DNA from: UBA11606 sp964504305
GTDB lineage: Bacteria > Actinomycetota > Acidimicrobiia > Acidimicrobiales > Aldehydirespiratoraceae
Direction of reading: 5' to 3'
DNA: 64,000 nt
NCBI GenBank assembly: GCA_964504305.1
Contig: CAZDEB010000002.1
Coordinates: forward strand, 1 to 64,000
Shown here in pieces: positions 33,432 through 41,869 of this stretch. The notes beneath the pieces were generated by a model. That model ran no database searches. It saw only the letters and a program-made list of their open reading frames with translations, and was not told where the DNA came from. Positions within the stretch are counted from its first letter, which is position 1. Each line of letters opens with the position of its first letter. A program made the position numbers and the translations under genes.

Positions 33432-34946
33432 TCAGTCGTCGGGATAGAGGCGAAAGACGGTCAGCGCACCCAGGAGGAGTAGCCCCGCCCCAGTCCACAT
33501 GGAAAGCTGCATCCCGTCCATGAACGCGTTTCGGGCCGCTAGCGCCAGTGATTCCCCGCCCGGTAATTGCGCAGCTACGTGCAAAGCAGCGCCGACGCTG
33601 TCTTCGACTGGCCCGGCGGCTTCGGGGGGAAGTCCGGCTGTGGCATCGCCCAGCCCGGAGCGATACCCCGACGAAAGAAGCGAGCCGAGTAGGGCGATCC
33701 CTATCGCTCCGCCAATTTCGCGGGTTGTGTCGTTCATGGCCGAAGCGACGCCCGCTTTGTTCTCGGGCAGAGATGAGACGATTGCTTCGGTAGCGGTAGG
33801 GAAGGTCGTGGCCATTCCCGTGGCGATCAAGACGATGAATAGCGCGACCACCGCGTACGGAGTATCGATCGTCAAAAATCCGAATCCGATGAATCCGGTG
33901 GACGCGATCGCCAAGCCAGCGGAGATTGTGCGTCGGGCACCGATTCGTTCGGTGAGAACCGGAGCCCGAGGCGCGACGATCACCATGCAAACCGCGAATG
34001 GCAATGTTCGTACGGCGGCCTCCAGCGGCGAATATCCGACGGCAAATTGGAGGTATTGGGTGAGCACGAAGAACATGCCGAACATCACAAGGAACGCAGT
34101 GGTGACCGTGAAACTGCCCATCCGGAACTCGCCGATGCGAAACAGGCGAGGATCGAGCATTGGGTCGTGTTGGGCCAGCTCAAAACGAACCCAACCGGCG
34201 ATGGAGACCACCGCAATCGCGAACGCGGCGAGAACAACTGGATCGGTCCAACCGAACTCCGGTCCCTGAATCAGTGCGTAGACGAAGCTGGACAGGCCAA
34301 CGATCGACAACAAGCTCCCGACCGGATCGAGTGGGCGTTCCTCGCTGTCTTTCGAGTTGGGCACGACGGCCAGCACCAACACGAGGGCCAGACCGGCAAT
34401 CGGGACGTTCACCAAGAACACCGATCCCCACCAAAAGGCCTTCAACAGCAATCCACTGGAGATGATTCCTATGGCTGCACCCGCGCCGGCAAACCCTGAC
34501 CAAATGGCGATCGCCTTGGCTCGCTCGTCGGGCGGGAACACCACGGTGATAATCGACAACGTCGCCGGCATGGTCAGCGCCGCGCCAATCCCCATCACTG
34601 CTCGCAGGACTATTACCTGAGTAGGCGTGTCGGCCTGGGTGGCGACCAGTGCGCCGACCGCGAAGATTGCCAAGCCTGTGATCAACGCCGGCTTGCGTCC
34701 GTACCGGTCGCCAACTGCGCCGGCCGGCAGTAGCAATCCCGCGAATACCAGCGCGTACGCGGCATTGATCCAGACAAGTTCTGACCCGGTGGCGTCCAAC
34801 GCCCGCTGGATCGAGGGGATGGCCAAGTTGAGCGAACTCACGCTGGCCACGATCAACACCAGGGACAAGTTGAGAATCGCGAGAATCGGCCACCGTTGCG
34901 GGTGCCCGATGGCCGGGTCGAAGTCGGAGGAAGGTGGTGGGGTCAT
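33432..34946 (-). CDS. MFS transporter, DHA2-type 14-helix exporter
   Basis: 504 residues. Fourteen hydrophobic helices can be traced from ILNLSLVLIVASVSSLNLA to ATIWTGAGLLLLGALTVF-like closing helices (here MWTGAGLLLLGALTVF). The major-facilitator loop motif GDRYGRKPALITGLA follows helix 2, and GIGAALTMPATLSIITVVF holds the antiporter motif C. The DHA2 family exports drugs or small metabolites using protons. The ATG at 34946 is fixed by an ATGA overlap with the Rieske gene stop, so the two are coupled; the pump may export a product of that oxygenase, or the pair may be a resistance unit. Confidence 0.88.
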   Translation of the reverse strand: MTPPPSSDFDPAIGHPQRWPILAILNLSLVLIVASVSSLNLAIPSIQRALDATGSELVWINAAYALVFAGLLLPAGAVGDRYGRKPALITGLAIFAVGALVATQADTPTQVIVLRAVMGIGAALTMPATLSIITVVFPPDERAKAIAIWSGFAGAGAAIGIISSGLLLKAFWWGSVFLVNVPIAGLALVLVLAVVPNSKDSEERPLDPVGSLLSIVGLSSFVYALIQGPEFGWTDPVVLAAFAIAVVSIAGWVRFELAQHDPMLDPRLFRIGEFRMGSFTVTTAFLVMFGMFFVLTQYLQFAVGYSPLEAAVRTLPFAVCMVIVAPRAPVLTERIGARRTISAGLAIASTGFIGFGFLTIDTPYAVVALFIVLIATGMATTFPTATEAIVSSLPENKAGVASAMNDTTREIGGAIGIALLGSLLSSGYRSGLGDATAGLPPEAAGPVEDSVGAALHVAAQLPGGESLALAARNAFMDGMQLSMWTGAGLLLLGALTVFRLYPDD

Positions 34947-35977
34947 GTGGGGTCCGGTGCGGCTAGGTAGTGGTGGTAATCGAGGCCAAGCGCGTGCATG
35001 GTTCGGCGGTAGTTGACCGCCACGGTGTCGAACTTGAGGTGCAGTTCGTCGGCGAGATCGAACGGCACCTGCTCGGGACGTTGCGACTCGACGATGCGTT
35101 TGTCTTGGCCAAATATGGTTTCTTCGAATTCTTGCAGGAAAGAGTCGGGTTGGTCGAGGTCGTAGTTGCGGGCGATGATGCAGTAGCCGCGGCAACGGTT
35201 CTTGCCGATTGGTTGCCCCACATAGAAATACACCATGCCTTTGTCGCCGCCCCACCCGAGGCGCAGGACGATTGTGTACGGCAAGTGGAGTTCGTATCGG
35301 CTGCGACGTTCTGGCGAGACCACTTCGTCGTTGGCGAATACCGGGAAGTCGTCGGAGTTCGGGGCTTCGGGTCGCACCACGGAGTAGTGCAAGACGTGGC
35401 CGTCGACCTCGACGGTCGTGTCGGGCACGATGGGCCGTTCGGGGTCGCCGAGCAGCCCTGGGTGAACCCATGGGAAATGACCAAAGTCGGTGAAGTTCTC
35501 GACTTGACGAGAGGCGTCGGCATCCCAGTCGAACGGCCCGGTGTCAACGGTGCGCCAGGCCGCGTCTTCGAGTTCTGGGATAGCTGGTAGTGGATAAGTT
35601 GGATCGTCGAGAGCCACCCACACGAGTCCGTACCGCTCCTGGCAATCGAAGCGATCGATGCGTGCTTTGGCAGGGATCGACAGCCCTTCCTTCTGCGGGA
35701 TCTTGACGCAGGCGCCGGTGCGGTCGTACTCCCACGCGTGGTAAGGGCATACCAAGCAGTCGTCGTGTTGCCAGCCCAGCGAGAGCGCGGTGCCCCGGTG
35801 GATGCAAACGTCACGCATGGCGTTCGGCGCACCATCGCGGCCTCTCCAAACCACAACCGGCTGATCCAACAACATGGTGCCAAACGGTTGGTCCGCAGCA
35901 ACCTCGGAGCTGTAGGCGACCGGATGCCAGCAGCTGAAGAGTTTGGCGGTGAACGATCGTGCTGCGGCTGACGGCAT
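34943..35977 (-). CDS. Rieske oxygenase alpha subunit, VanA/PobA-type
   Basis: 344 residues. The Rieske centre is C58-x-H60...C77-x2-H80 (DVCIHRG, VCPYHAWEYD). The iron site segment is RQVENFTDFGHFPWVHPG with the two histidines. The DFGHFPWVHPG pattern and length fit the VanA/CAO-like group of O-demethylases and aromatic or chlorophyll-type oxygenases, not the quaternary-amine group at 31041. I chose the ATG at 35977 because GGAGGG (35981-35986, minus strand) lies four bases before it; a further ATG at 35989 would translate that site. Coupled to the MFS exporter. Confidence 0.84.
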   Translation of the reverse strand: MPSAAARSFTAKLFSCWHPVAYSSEVAADQPFGTMLLDQPVVVWRGRDGAPNAMRDVCIHRGTALSLGWQHDDCLVCPYHAWEYDRTGACVKIPQKEGLSIPAKARIDRFDCQERYGLVWVALDDPTYPLPAIPELEDAAWRTVDTGPFDWDADASRQVENFTDFGHFPWVHPGLLGDPERPIVPDTTVEVDGHVLHYSVVRPEAPNSDDFPVFANDEVVSPERRSRYELHLPYTIVLRLGWGGDKGMVYFYVGQPIGKNRCRGYCIIARNYDLDQPDSFLQEFEETIFGQDKRIVESQRPEQVPFDLADELHLKFDTVAVNYRRTMHALGLDYHHYLAAPDPT

Positions 35978-35980
35978 GGA

Positions 35981-35986
35981 CCCTCC
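35981..35986 (-). promoter_or_regulatory. Shine-Dalgarno deciding the Rieske oxygenase start
   Basis: GGAGGG on the coding strand, four bases before ATG 35977. It lies inside the reading frame that would begin at ATG 35989, arguing for the shorter protein. Confidence 0.6.
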
Positions 35987-36137
35987 CATGGGCAGCCACT
36001 CTCGCGGCCCGGAACCGTATTGTCAACCGCTGATGGTCGATGTCATCAGATGACATTGTGACGCCACTGTGGCGCCGCGTCGTAACGGGGCTCCGACCTC
36101 ATCGAGCGAACCGCGTTGGGATGTGAGACGATCGGGC

Positions 36138-36515
36138 ATGCTTGATCATCTGTCGATTCAGTGTCGCGACATGGCGGTGAGCGCGGCGTTCTATGACGCA
36201 GTCCTTGCTCCACTTGGCGGTCAGAGGATCTTGGACTTTGGCGAGACCATCGGGTTCGGTGTGCCGCCAATGCCAGACTTCTGGATAGGTGTTCATAACA
36301 GTGGCGAAGGGTTTCGCGAGTCGCACATTGCGTTCAGCGCCGCCGACCGACACCAGGTCGAAGCGTTCTTTGCCATCGCCGTCGAAATCGGAGCTGACGT
36401 ACTTCACGAACCGCGGCACTGGCCCGAGTATCACCCCAACTACTTTGGCGCTTTTGTTCGCGACCCCGACGGCAACAACATCGAAGCGGTTTGTCACGTC
36501 GTGCCGGGGCCGTAA
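36138..36515 (+). CDS. VOC family protein (glyoxalase-like)
   Basis: A 125-residue single-domain vicinal-oxygen-chelate protein with two beta-alpha-beta-beta-beta modules: MLDHLSIQCRDMAVSAAFYD (first metal histidine), then ESHIAFSAADRHQVEAFFAI and AFVRDPDGNNIEAVCH (last metal glutamate). Family roles include glyoxalase, ring-cleaving dioxygenase and drug binding. It stands alone ahead of the ArsR gene; the 75-base gap to that gene carries an AT-rich operator candidate. Substrate unknown. Confidence 0.85.
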   Translation: MLDHLSIQCRDMAVSAAFYDAVLAPLGGQRILDFGETIGFGVPPMPDFWIGVHNSGEGFRESHIAFSAADRHQVEAFFAIAVEIGADVLHEPRHWPEYHPNYFGAFVRDPDGNNIEAVCHVVPGP

Positions 36516-36576
36516 GCGGTCTTCTTGTTGCCAGGAGATAGTCGACGGGGAGCATTGCCGCGAGCCGCATAGCGTG

Positions 36577-36592
36577 ATAGCTATATATCTAT
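36577..36592. promoter_or_regulatory. AT-rich dyad, possible ArsR operator
   Basis: ATAGCTAT at 36577-36584 is a perfect palindrome and ATAG (36577-36580) also pairs with CTAT (36589-36592) across 8 bases. In a GC-rich genome this AT-rich dyad just before a regulator gene stands out. ArsR-type repressors often bind such AT-rich dyads at their own promoter. Binding is inferred. Confidence 0.35.
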
Positions 36593-36599
36593 GTCTATG

Positions 36600-36627
36600 T
36601 CGAGGTCTATATCGAGGTCGAGGTCGA
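36600..36627 (+). repeat. Short TCGAGGTC-type repeat at the ArsR 5' end
   Basis: Three near-tandem copies of (A)TCGAGGTC, each containing GAGG, run up to the ATG at 36627. If translated from upstream ATGs they give a Ser-Arg-rich leader; if not, they form multiple Shine-Dalgarno-like sites. Copy number changes would alter spacing and perhaps expression. Confidence 0.5.
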
Positions 36628-36944
36628 TGGTTTCTGATGTGGGCGTCGATCTAGAAGCGGCGCTCAAGGCGTTGGCGAGCGAGCGGCGGTTACAGATCTT
36701 GGAGTGGTTGAAGGACCCCGCGGCCCACTTTCCGCCTCAAGAACACGGCGACCCGGTGAAGCACGGAGCCTGCAACCTTTTCATCGTCGAAAAGCTGGGG
36801 GTGAGCCAGCCCACAGCATCGCGTCATTTAAAGGTCTTGGTTGACGTCGGACTCGTGATTGCGACGCGGCGCAAAGGTTGGACCTACTACCGGCGCGACG
36901 AGGCCGCCATCGCCGGCCTGCTCGTCCAGATGGCGGGCATCTGA
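36627..36944 (+). CDS. ArsR-type helix-turn-helix regulator
   Basis: 105 residues with the winged helix: LEAALKALASERRLQILEWL, then LFIVEKLGVSQPTASRHLKVL (recognition helix) and IATRRKGWTYYRRDE (wing). A cysteine (GACNLF) is present but no canonical metal-binding CxC, so it may sense a metabolite. I prefer the ATG at 36627, preceded by GAGG repeats that can act as Shine-Dalgarno; an in-frame ATG at 36591 would add a serine-arginine stretch encoded by a short DNA repeat. Its stop overlaps the hydantoinase A start as TGATG, so it is translated with that operon and probably regulates it. Confidence 0.82.
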   Translation: MVSDVGVDLEAALKALASERRLQILEWLKDPAAHFPPQEHGDPVKHGACNLFIVEKLGVSQPTASRHLKVLVDVGLVIATRRKGWTYYRRDEAAIAGLLVQMAGI

Positions 36945-39025
36945 TGGCCGCTGGACTGAGGATCGGAGCCGATGTCGGAGGAACCTTCACCGACGTCGTG
37001 ATCGAGACAGTTGACGGCTCGTTCGAGTCGATCAAAGTTCTCACCACTCACGATCGACCCGAGCAGGGCATTCTCGACGCCATCACCGAGCTCAGCACCG
37101 CCGAGTCGGTGCAGCTCGCTGACGTCGAGCAAATCATCCACGGCACCACGCTGGCCACCAACGCTCTGATCGAAAGACGAGGGGCCAGGACGGCATTTGT
37201 CACGACCGCCGGATTTCGAGACGTGATCGAAACCCGCACCGAGGGCCGGTTCGAGCAATACGACCTCAACATTGTGCTCCCCGCCCCGCTGATCGAGCGC
37301 AAGGATCGTTTCGTGGTGCCCGAACGCCTCAACGCCCGCGGCGAGGTCCTGATCCCGTTCGACGAACGAGCCGCGGGCGAAGTCATCGATTCGATCGCCG
37401 CGAACGGTTACGAGGCCGTTGCCGTCGGGTTCATGCACAGCTATCGCAACAGCAGCCACGAGCAGCGCTTTCGGGACCTACTGATCCAACGGTTGCCGGA
37501 GATCGCAGTGTCGATCAGTTCGGAGGTCTCGCCGCAGATGCGCGAGTTCGAGCGGTTCAACACCGTCTGCGCCAATGCCTACGTTCAGCCGCTGATGGCG
37601 ACGTATCTGCTGCGACTGCAGGCCGAGCTCATCGAGCGTGGCGCAACCTGCCCGCTCTATCTGATTCACTCGGGCGGTGGGCTGGTAAGCGTCGATACCG
37701 CCGCGCGTTTCCCGGTGCGGTTGGTCGAGTCGGGTCCGGCTGGGGGAGCGATCTTCGCGGCCGATCTCGCCGCACGTTATGGCCGAGACCGAGTTCTCAG
37801 CTACGACATGGGCGGCACGACGGCCAAGATCGCGTTGATCGAAGATTTCACCCCCCAGACCGCCAAAACGTTCGAGGTGGCACGAACGACAAGGTTCAAG
37901 AAGGGCAGTGGCATGCCCATTTCGATTCCGGTAATCGAGATGATCGAGATCGGTGCGGGTGGCGGTTCGATAGCCAGCGTCGACACGCTTAGGCAAATAC
38001 GAATTGGCCCGCATAGCGCGGGGTCGCAGCCCGGACCCGCGGCCTACGACTTGGGAGGCAATGACCCCACCGTCACCGACGCCAACGTGCAGCTGGGTCG
38101 ACTGCACCCAGACACGTTTGGTGCCGGCGAGATCTCTTTGTCGCCGCCGCGGGCCGCGGCGGCGATCCGCGAGGCGATAGGGGACCGACTCGGTCTGGAT
38201 GCGTTGGCGGCCGCGGTCGGGATTGCCGAGGTCGTCGACGAGAACATGACCAACGCGGCGCGGGTCCACGCCGTTGAGAACGGCAAGGATCTGGCCGGAT
38301 TCACGATGATCGCGTTCGGTGGAGGCGCGCCGTTGCACGCCACCCGGCTCATGGACAAGCTCGGCCTGGAGGAACTCCTGGTGCCGCCGGGCGCTGGTGT
38401 TGGTTCCGCCATTGGTTTCTTGCGAGCGCCGTTTGCCTACGAGGCGGTCAGGAGCCTTTACACCCGTATCGACGATTTCGATTATGTGGCGGTCAACGAG
38501 GTGCTGAGCGAACTCGAACTCGAAGCCGAGACATTTGTTCGCGACGGTACCGATGCCGAACTGGTCGTCGAGCGCCAAGTCTCGATGCGCTACAAGGGGC
38601 AAGGTTGGGAGATCCCGGTGCGTCTCCCCGACGGCCACTTTGACGAGTTTGCCGCCGAAGGTTTGGGCGCCGTTTTCACCAAGGCCTACGAAGAGTTCTT
38701 CGGCCGGGCGATTGACGACCTCGCAATAGAAGCGGTCAGCTGGTCGGTGCGGGTGGCCTCGACGATCGAGAGACCTCGCCCGCTCGAAATCGAGTCGGCG
38801 ACGCGGCTTGTCGAAGCCGACGATCATCGTGGCGTCTACGATCCGACCCTCGGCCGCATGACCGACTCCGGGATAATTCGACGAGACTCACTCGGATTGG
38901 GAGACGGAGTCCCGGGACCGGCGATAATCGTCGAGGAGCAAACCACCACAGTTCTGGGTTCTCATCACCTTGCGGTGTGCCAAGTGGATGGCTCGCTGCT
39001 GATCAAAGGAGTGGCAGATGAGTAA
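36944..39025 (+). CDS. Hydantoinase/oxoprolinase family protein, A subunit
   Basis: 693 residues. The ATPase opens with LRIGADVGGTFTDVVIE, followed by IIHGTTLATNALIERRGARTAFVTT and RVLSYDMGGTTAKIALIEDF, the HyuA/OplA ATP-binding set, and ends with the conserved GPAIIVEEQTTTVLG. With the B subunit it forms an ATP-dependent hydantoinase, N-methylhydantoinase, oxoprolinase or related amidohydrolase opening a cyclic amide. The start overlaps the ArsR stop (TGATG at 36942-36946) and the end overlaps the B subunit by 8 bases. Confidence 0.87.
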   Translation: MAAGLRIGADVGGTFTDVVIETVDGSFESIKVLTTHDRPEQGILDAITELSTAESVQLADVEQIIHGTTLATNALIERRGARTAFVTTAGFRDVIETRTEGRFEQYDLNIVLPAPLIERKDRFVVPERLNARGEVLIPFDERAAGEVIDSIAANGYEAVAVGFMHSYRNSSHEQRFRDLLIQRLPEIAVSISSEVSPQMREFERFNTVCANAYVQPLMATYLLRLQAELIERGATCPLYLIHSGGGLVSVDTAARFPVRLVESGPAGGAIFAADLAARYGRDRVLSYDMGGTTAKIALIEDFTPQTAKTFEVARTTRFKKGSGMPISIPVIEMIEIGAGGGSIASVDTLRQIRIGPHSAGSQPGPAAYDLGGNDPTVTDANVQLGRLHPDTFGAGEISLSPPRAAAAIREAIGDRLGLDALAAAVGIAEVVDENMTNAARVHAVENGKDLAGFTMIAFGGGAPLHATRLMDKLGLEELLVPPGAGVGSAIGFLRAPFAYEAVRSLYTRIDDFDYVAVNEVLSELELEAETFVRDGTDAELVVERQVSMRYKGQGWEIPVRLPDGHFDEFAAEGLGAVFTKAYEEFFGRAIDDLAIEAVSWSVRVASTIERPRPLEIESATRLVEADDHRGVYDPTLGRMTDSGIIRRDSLGLGDGVPGPAIIVEEQTTTVLGSHHLAVCQVDGSLLIKGVADE

Positions 39026-40658
39026 CACCGAAGTTCAGTTCCAGATCATGTGGAACCGGCTCATCTCGATTCTCGAGGAGCAGGCCCTCACTTTGGTTCG
39101 TACCGCATTCAGCACATCGGTACGAGAGGCTGGCGATCTGTCGGCGGGCGTGTTCGACCGTGAGGGACGCATGGTGGCCCAAGCAGTGACCGGCACTCCT
39201 GGTCACGTCAACACCATGGCCGCTGCCGTAGTTCATTTCATCAACGACATCGGTCCCGAACGCATCTATCCCGGAGACGTTTACATCACCAACGATCCGT
39301 GGAAAGGCACCGGTCACCTGCACGACATCACTGTCACCACTCCGGTGTTTGTGGCCGACGAACTGATTGGGTTCTTTGCATCGACCGCTCACGTAGTCGA
39401 TATCGGGGGCCGCGGCTACGGACCCGACGGCCGTGAGGTTTACGAGGAAGGCCTAAGGATCCCGATCATGAAATGGGTCGAGAGAGGGGCCCTGAACGCC
39501 GACCTGGTGAACCTGATACGCAACAATGTTCGCGAGCAGGATCAAGTGCTGGGAGACATCCACGGACTGGCGGCATCCAACGAGACCGGTCGTCGCCGTT
39601 TGCTCGAAATGTTGCACGAGTTCTCAATTGCCGACTTGGACGAACTGGCCGGGTTCATTTTCGACCGCACCCGCACCGCGACCTTGGCGGCGCTCGGGCC
39701 GGCGGCCAACGGGGTCTATTCCAACGACATGTTCGTCGATGGATACAACGACACCATTCGTCTGGCTGTCGAGCTCACCGTTACCGACGAAGGCATGCAC
39801 GCCGATTTCTCCGGGACGTCACCGATCTCGGAGTTCGGTATCAACGTCCCGCTCACCTACGCCCAGGCCTACTTCACTTACGGAATGCTTGTTGCGCTAG
39901 CGCCGGAGCTGCCCAACAACTACGCCTCACTGTTGCCGTTCACCGTTAGTGCTCCCGACGGGGTGATCTTGAACGCGGTTGATCCGGCTCCGGTATCGGT
40001 GCGCCACGTGATCGGTCACTTTGTCACCGACCTTTGTCTCGGAGCGGTCGATCCGGCGATCCCCCACACCGTCCCCGCCGAAGGGGCCGGCGCGTTGTGG
40101 AACTTTCAGGCCAGTGCTCGCGGCGCCGATCCCGCCGTTCCCAAGCCACCAATCGAATTGTTGATGTTCAACAGTGGGGGAGCCGGGGCTCGACCAACCC
40201 TCGATGGGCTCACCGCGACCGCGTTTCCGTCGGGCGTGATGACAATGAGCGCCGAGGCGACCGAGCAGATCGGACCGATCATCATCTGGCGAAAAGAGAT
40301 CCGCGAAGACAGCGGTGGGGCCGGGCAGTTTCGTGGCGGGATGGGCCAGATAATCGAGGTCGGCCCGACCGATGGTTACCACTTTGAGTTCTCGGCCATG
40401 TTCGACCGGGTCGACAACGCCGCCCGCGGGCGAGCCGGTGGCCAAGACGGGGCGGCGGGGCGGGTCTATCTTGACGATGGCAGTCCGTTTGCGACCAAAG
40501 GCAAACAGATGGTGCCCGCCGATCGTCGACTAATCCTCGAGCTCCCCGGTGGAGGCGGCTACGGACCACCAATCAATCGTGATGCGGCCGCGGTGGCCAA
40601 CGATTTGCGGCAGGGATATGTGAGCAGCGACAGCCCAACCAACGGAGAACCAGAGTGA
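39018..40658 (+). CDS. Hydantoinase/oxoprolinase family protein, B subunit
   Basis: 546 residues with the HyuB/OplAH-B pattern: QFQIMWNRLISILEEQALTL, AGDLSAGVFDREGRMVAQ, FINDIG then GDVYITNDPWKGTGHLHDIT, and the C-terminal GGAGQFRGGMGQIIEVGP and GGAAGRVYLDDG-like turn (AGGQDGAAGRVYLDDG). It partners the A subunit in ATP-dependent cyclic amide opening. Its last codons overlap the start of the FAD oxidase as GTGA, so the ring-opened product may be passed to that enzyme. No N-carbamoyl-amino-acid hydrolase is adjacent, so a true hydantoin route would need one elsewhere. Confidence 0.87.
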   Translation: MSNTEVQFQIMWNRLISILEEQALTLVRTAFSTSVREAGDLSAGVFDREGRMVAQAVTGTPGHVNTMAAAVVHFINDIGPERIYPGDVYITNDPWKGTGHLHDITVTTPVFVADELIGFFASTAHVVDIGGRGYGPDGREVYEEGLRIPIMKWVERGALNADLVNLIRNNVREQDQVLGDIHGLAASNETGRRRLLEMLHEFSIADLDELAGFIFDRTRTATLAALGPAANGVYSNDMFVDGYNDTIRLAVELTVTDEGMHADFSGTSPISEFGINVPLTYAQAYFTYGMLVALAPELPNNYASLLPFTVSAPDGVILNAVDPAPVSVRHVIGHFVTDLCLGAVDPAIPHTVPAEGAGALWNFQASARGADPAVPKPPIELLMFNSGGAGARPTLDGLTATAFPSGVMTMSAEATEQIGPIIIWRKEIREDSGGAGQFRGGMGQIIEVGPTDGYHFEFSAMFDRVDNAARGRAGGQDGAAGRVYLDDGSPFATKGKQMVPADRRLILELPGGGGYGPPINRDAAAVANDLRQGYVSSDSPTNGEPE

Positions 40659-41869
40659 AATTGCGTCCGATTGCCGAACAGCCGCGCCTGGATTCCTATG
40701 ACGTGGTGATCGTCGGCGGTGCGATCATTGGTTCGTCGATTGCGTGGCATCTGGCGAATGAGGCCGGCTTTGACGGCTCGGTCTTGGTGGTCGAACGCGA
40801 TCCCACCTATCAGACCGCATCCACGTCGCTCACCAATAGCTGCATGCGCCAGCAGTTCTCCACCGAGGTCAACGTCCGTATTTCGCAGTTCGGAGCGGAC
40901 TTTGTCCGCAACTTCCGCGAATACCTCGGCGGCGATCCCGAGGTGCCGGAGATCCAGGTCCATCACTTTGGGTACATGTATCTCGCCAACGACGAGCGCT
41001 TTGCCTCAGTATTGCGGGCCAGTCAACGGTTGCAGGAGGGACTGGGCGCGGCGACCAAGATAATGTCGCCGGCCGAGATCGAAGCCGCCTATCCGGCCTA
41101 CAACGTCAGCGACATCGTGTGCGGGAGCCACAACCTGATCGACGAGGGATATTTCGACAGCGGCACGATGTTTCAGTCATTGCGGGCCAAGGCCCGTGCC
41201 GGAGGCGTCGAGTACGTCACCAACGAAGTCGTGTCGTTGGGTTGCGCCGAGGGGCGCGTCACCGACGTCGGGCTTGCCAGTGGCGAACCCATTTCTTGCG
41301 GCCTGCTTATCAACGCCGCAGGACCGAGGGCCGCGATCGTTGCCGCCATGGCGGGCTTGCATTTGCCGGTGGAGCCCCGCAAACGATTTACGTTCATCTT
41401 CGACTGCGCGCAAAAACTAGAGCACGACTTGCCGCTCACGATCGACCCCAGCGGTGTCACGATGCGAACCGACGGAGCCGTCTACATGGCGGGCTGCCCG
41501 CCTGACATCGACCCCGCCGTCGACCACGACGACTTTGTGATGGATTCCACGGTTTTCGAGGAGAAGGTCTGGCCGGTGCTCGCCAACCGGGTCCCGGCGT
41601 TCGAACGGATCAAATTGTCCACTCAGTGGGCCGGCCATTACGCCTACAACACCCTGGATCACAACGCGGTTGTCGGGCCCCATCACGAAGTGACCAACTT
41701 TGTGTTCGCCAACGGGTTTTCGGGGCATGGCGTTCAACAATCGCCGGCGATCGGGCGCGGCGTTGCCGAATTGGTGGCCTATGGCGAGTTTCGCTCGCTC
41801 GATCTGTCTCCTCTCTCGTACGCTCGGATCGCCCGCGACGAGCCGTTCGAGGAGTTGGCGATCATCTAG
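40655..41869 (+). CDS. FAD-dependent DAO-family oxidoreductase (sarcosine/dimethylglycine oxidase-like)
   Basis: 404 residues: Rossmann motif YDVVIVGGAIIGSSIAWHLA, the ERDPTYQTASTSLTNSCMRQQFS loop where the family attaches or positions FAD, and the C-terminal NFVFANGFSGHGVQQSPAIGRG with the conserved GFSGHGVQ. DAO enzymes oxidise N-methyl or free amino acids (sarcosine, dimethylglycine, D-amino acids). Translated from a GTG coupled to hydantoinase B. Sarcosine as the product of N-methylhydantoin degradation would fit but is not proven. Its 3' end overlaps the convergent LysR gene by 8 bases. Confidence 0.86.
   Translation: MKLRPIAEQPRLDSYDVVIVGGAIIGSSIAWHLANEAGFDGSVLVVERDPTYQTASTSLTNSCMRQQFSTEVNVRISQFGADFVRNFREYLGGDPEVPEIQVHHFGYMYLANDERFASVLRASQRLQEGLGAATKIMSPAEIEAAYPAYNVSDIVCGSHNLIDEGYFDSGTMFQSLRAKARAGGVEYVTNEVVSLGCAEGRVTDVGLASGEPISCGLLINAAGPRAAIVAAMAGLHLPVEPRKRFTFIFDCAQKLEHDLPLTIDPSGVTMRTDGAVYMAGCPPDIDPAVDHDDFVMDSTVFEEKVWPVLANRVPAFERIKLSTQWAGHYAYNTLDHNAVVGPHHEVTNFVFANGFSGHGVQQSPAIGRGVAELVAYGEFRSLDLSPLSYARIARDEPFEELAII

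Noticed and set aside
37478..38827. A long open frame antisense to hydantoinase A
   Set aside because: It is charged, low-complexity and mirrors the codon pattern of the sense gene; no family motif, and the sense strand has clear HyuA motifs throughout.
36944..41869. A complete creatinine degradation cluster
   Set aside because: Hydantoinase and DAO-type oxidase are present but creatinine deaminase and N-carbamoylsarcosine amidase are not, so only a partial, tentative link is kept.
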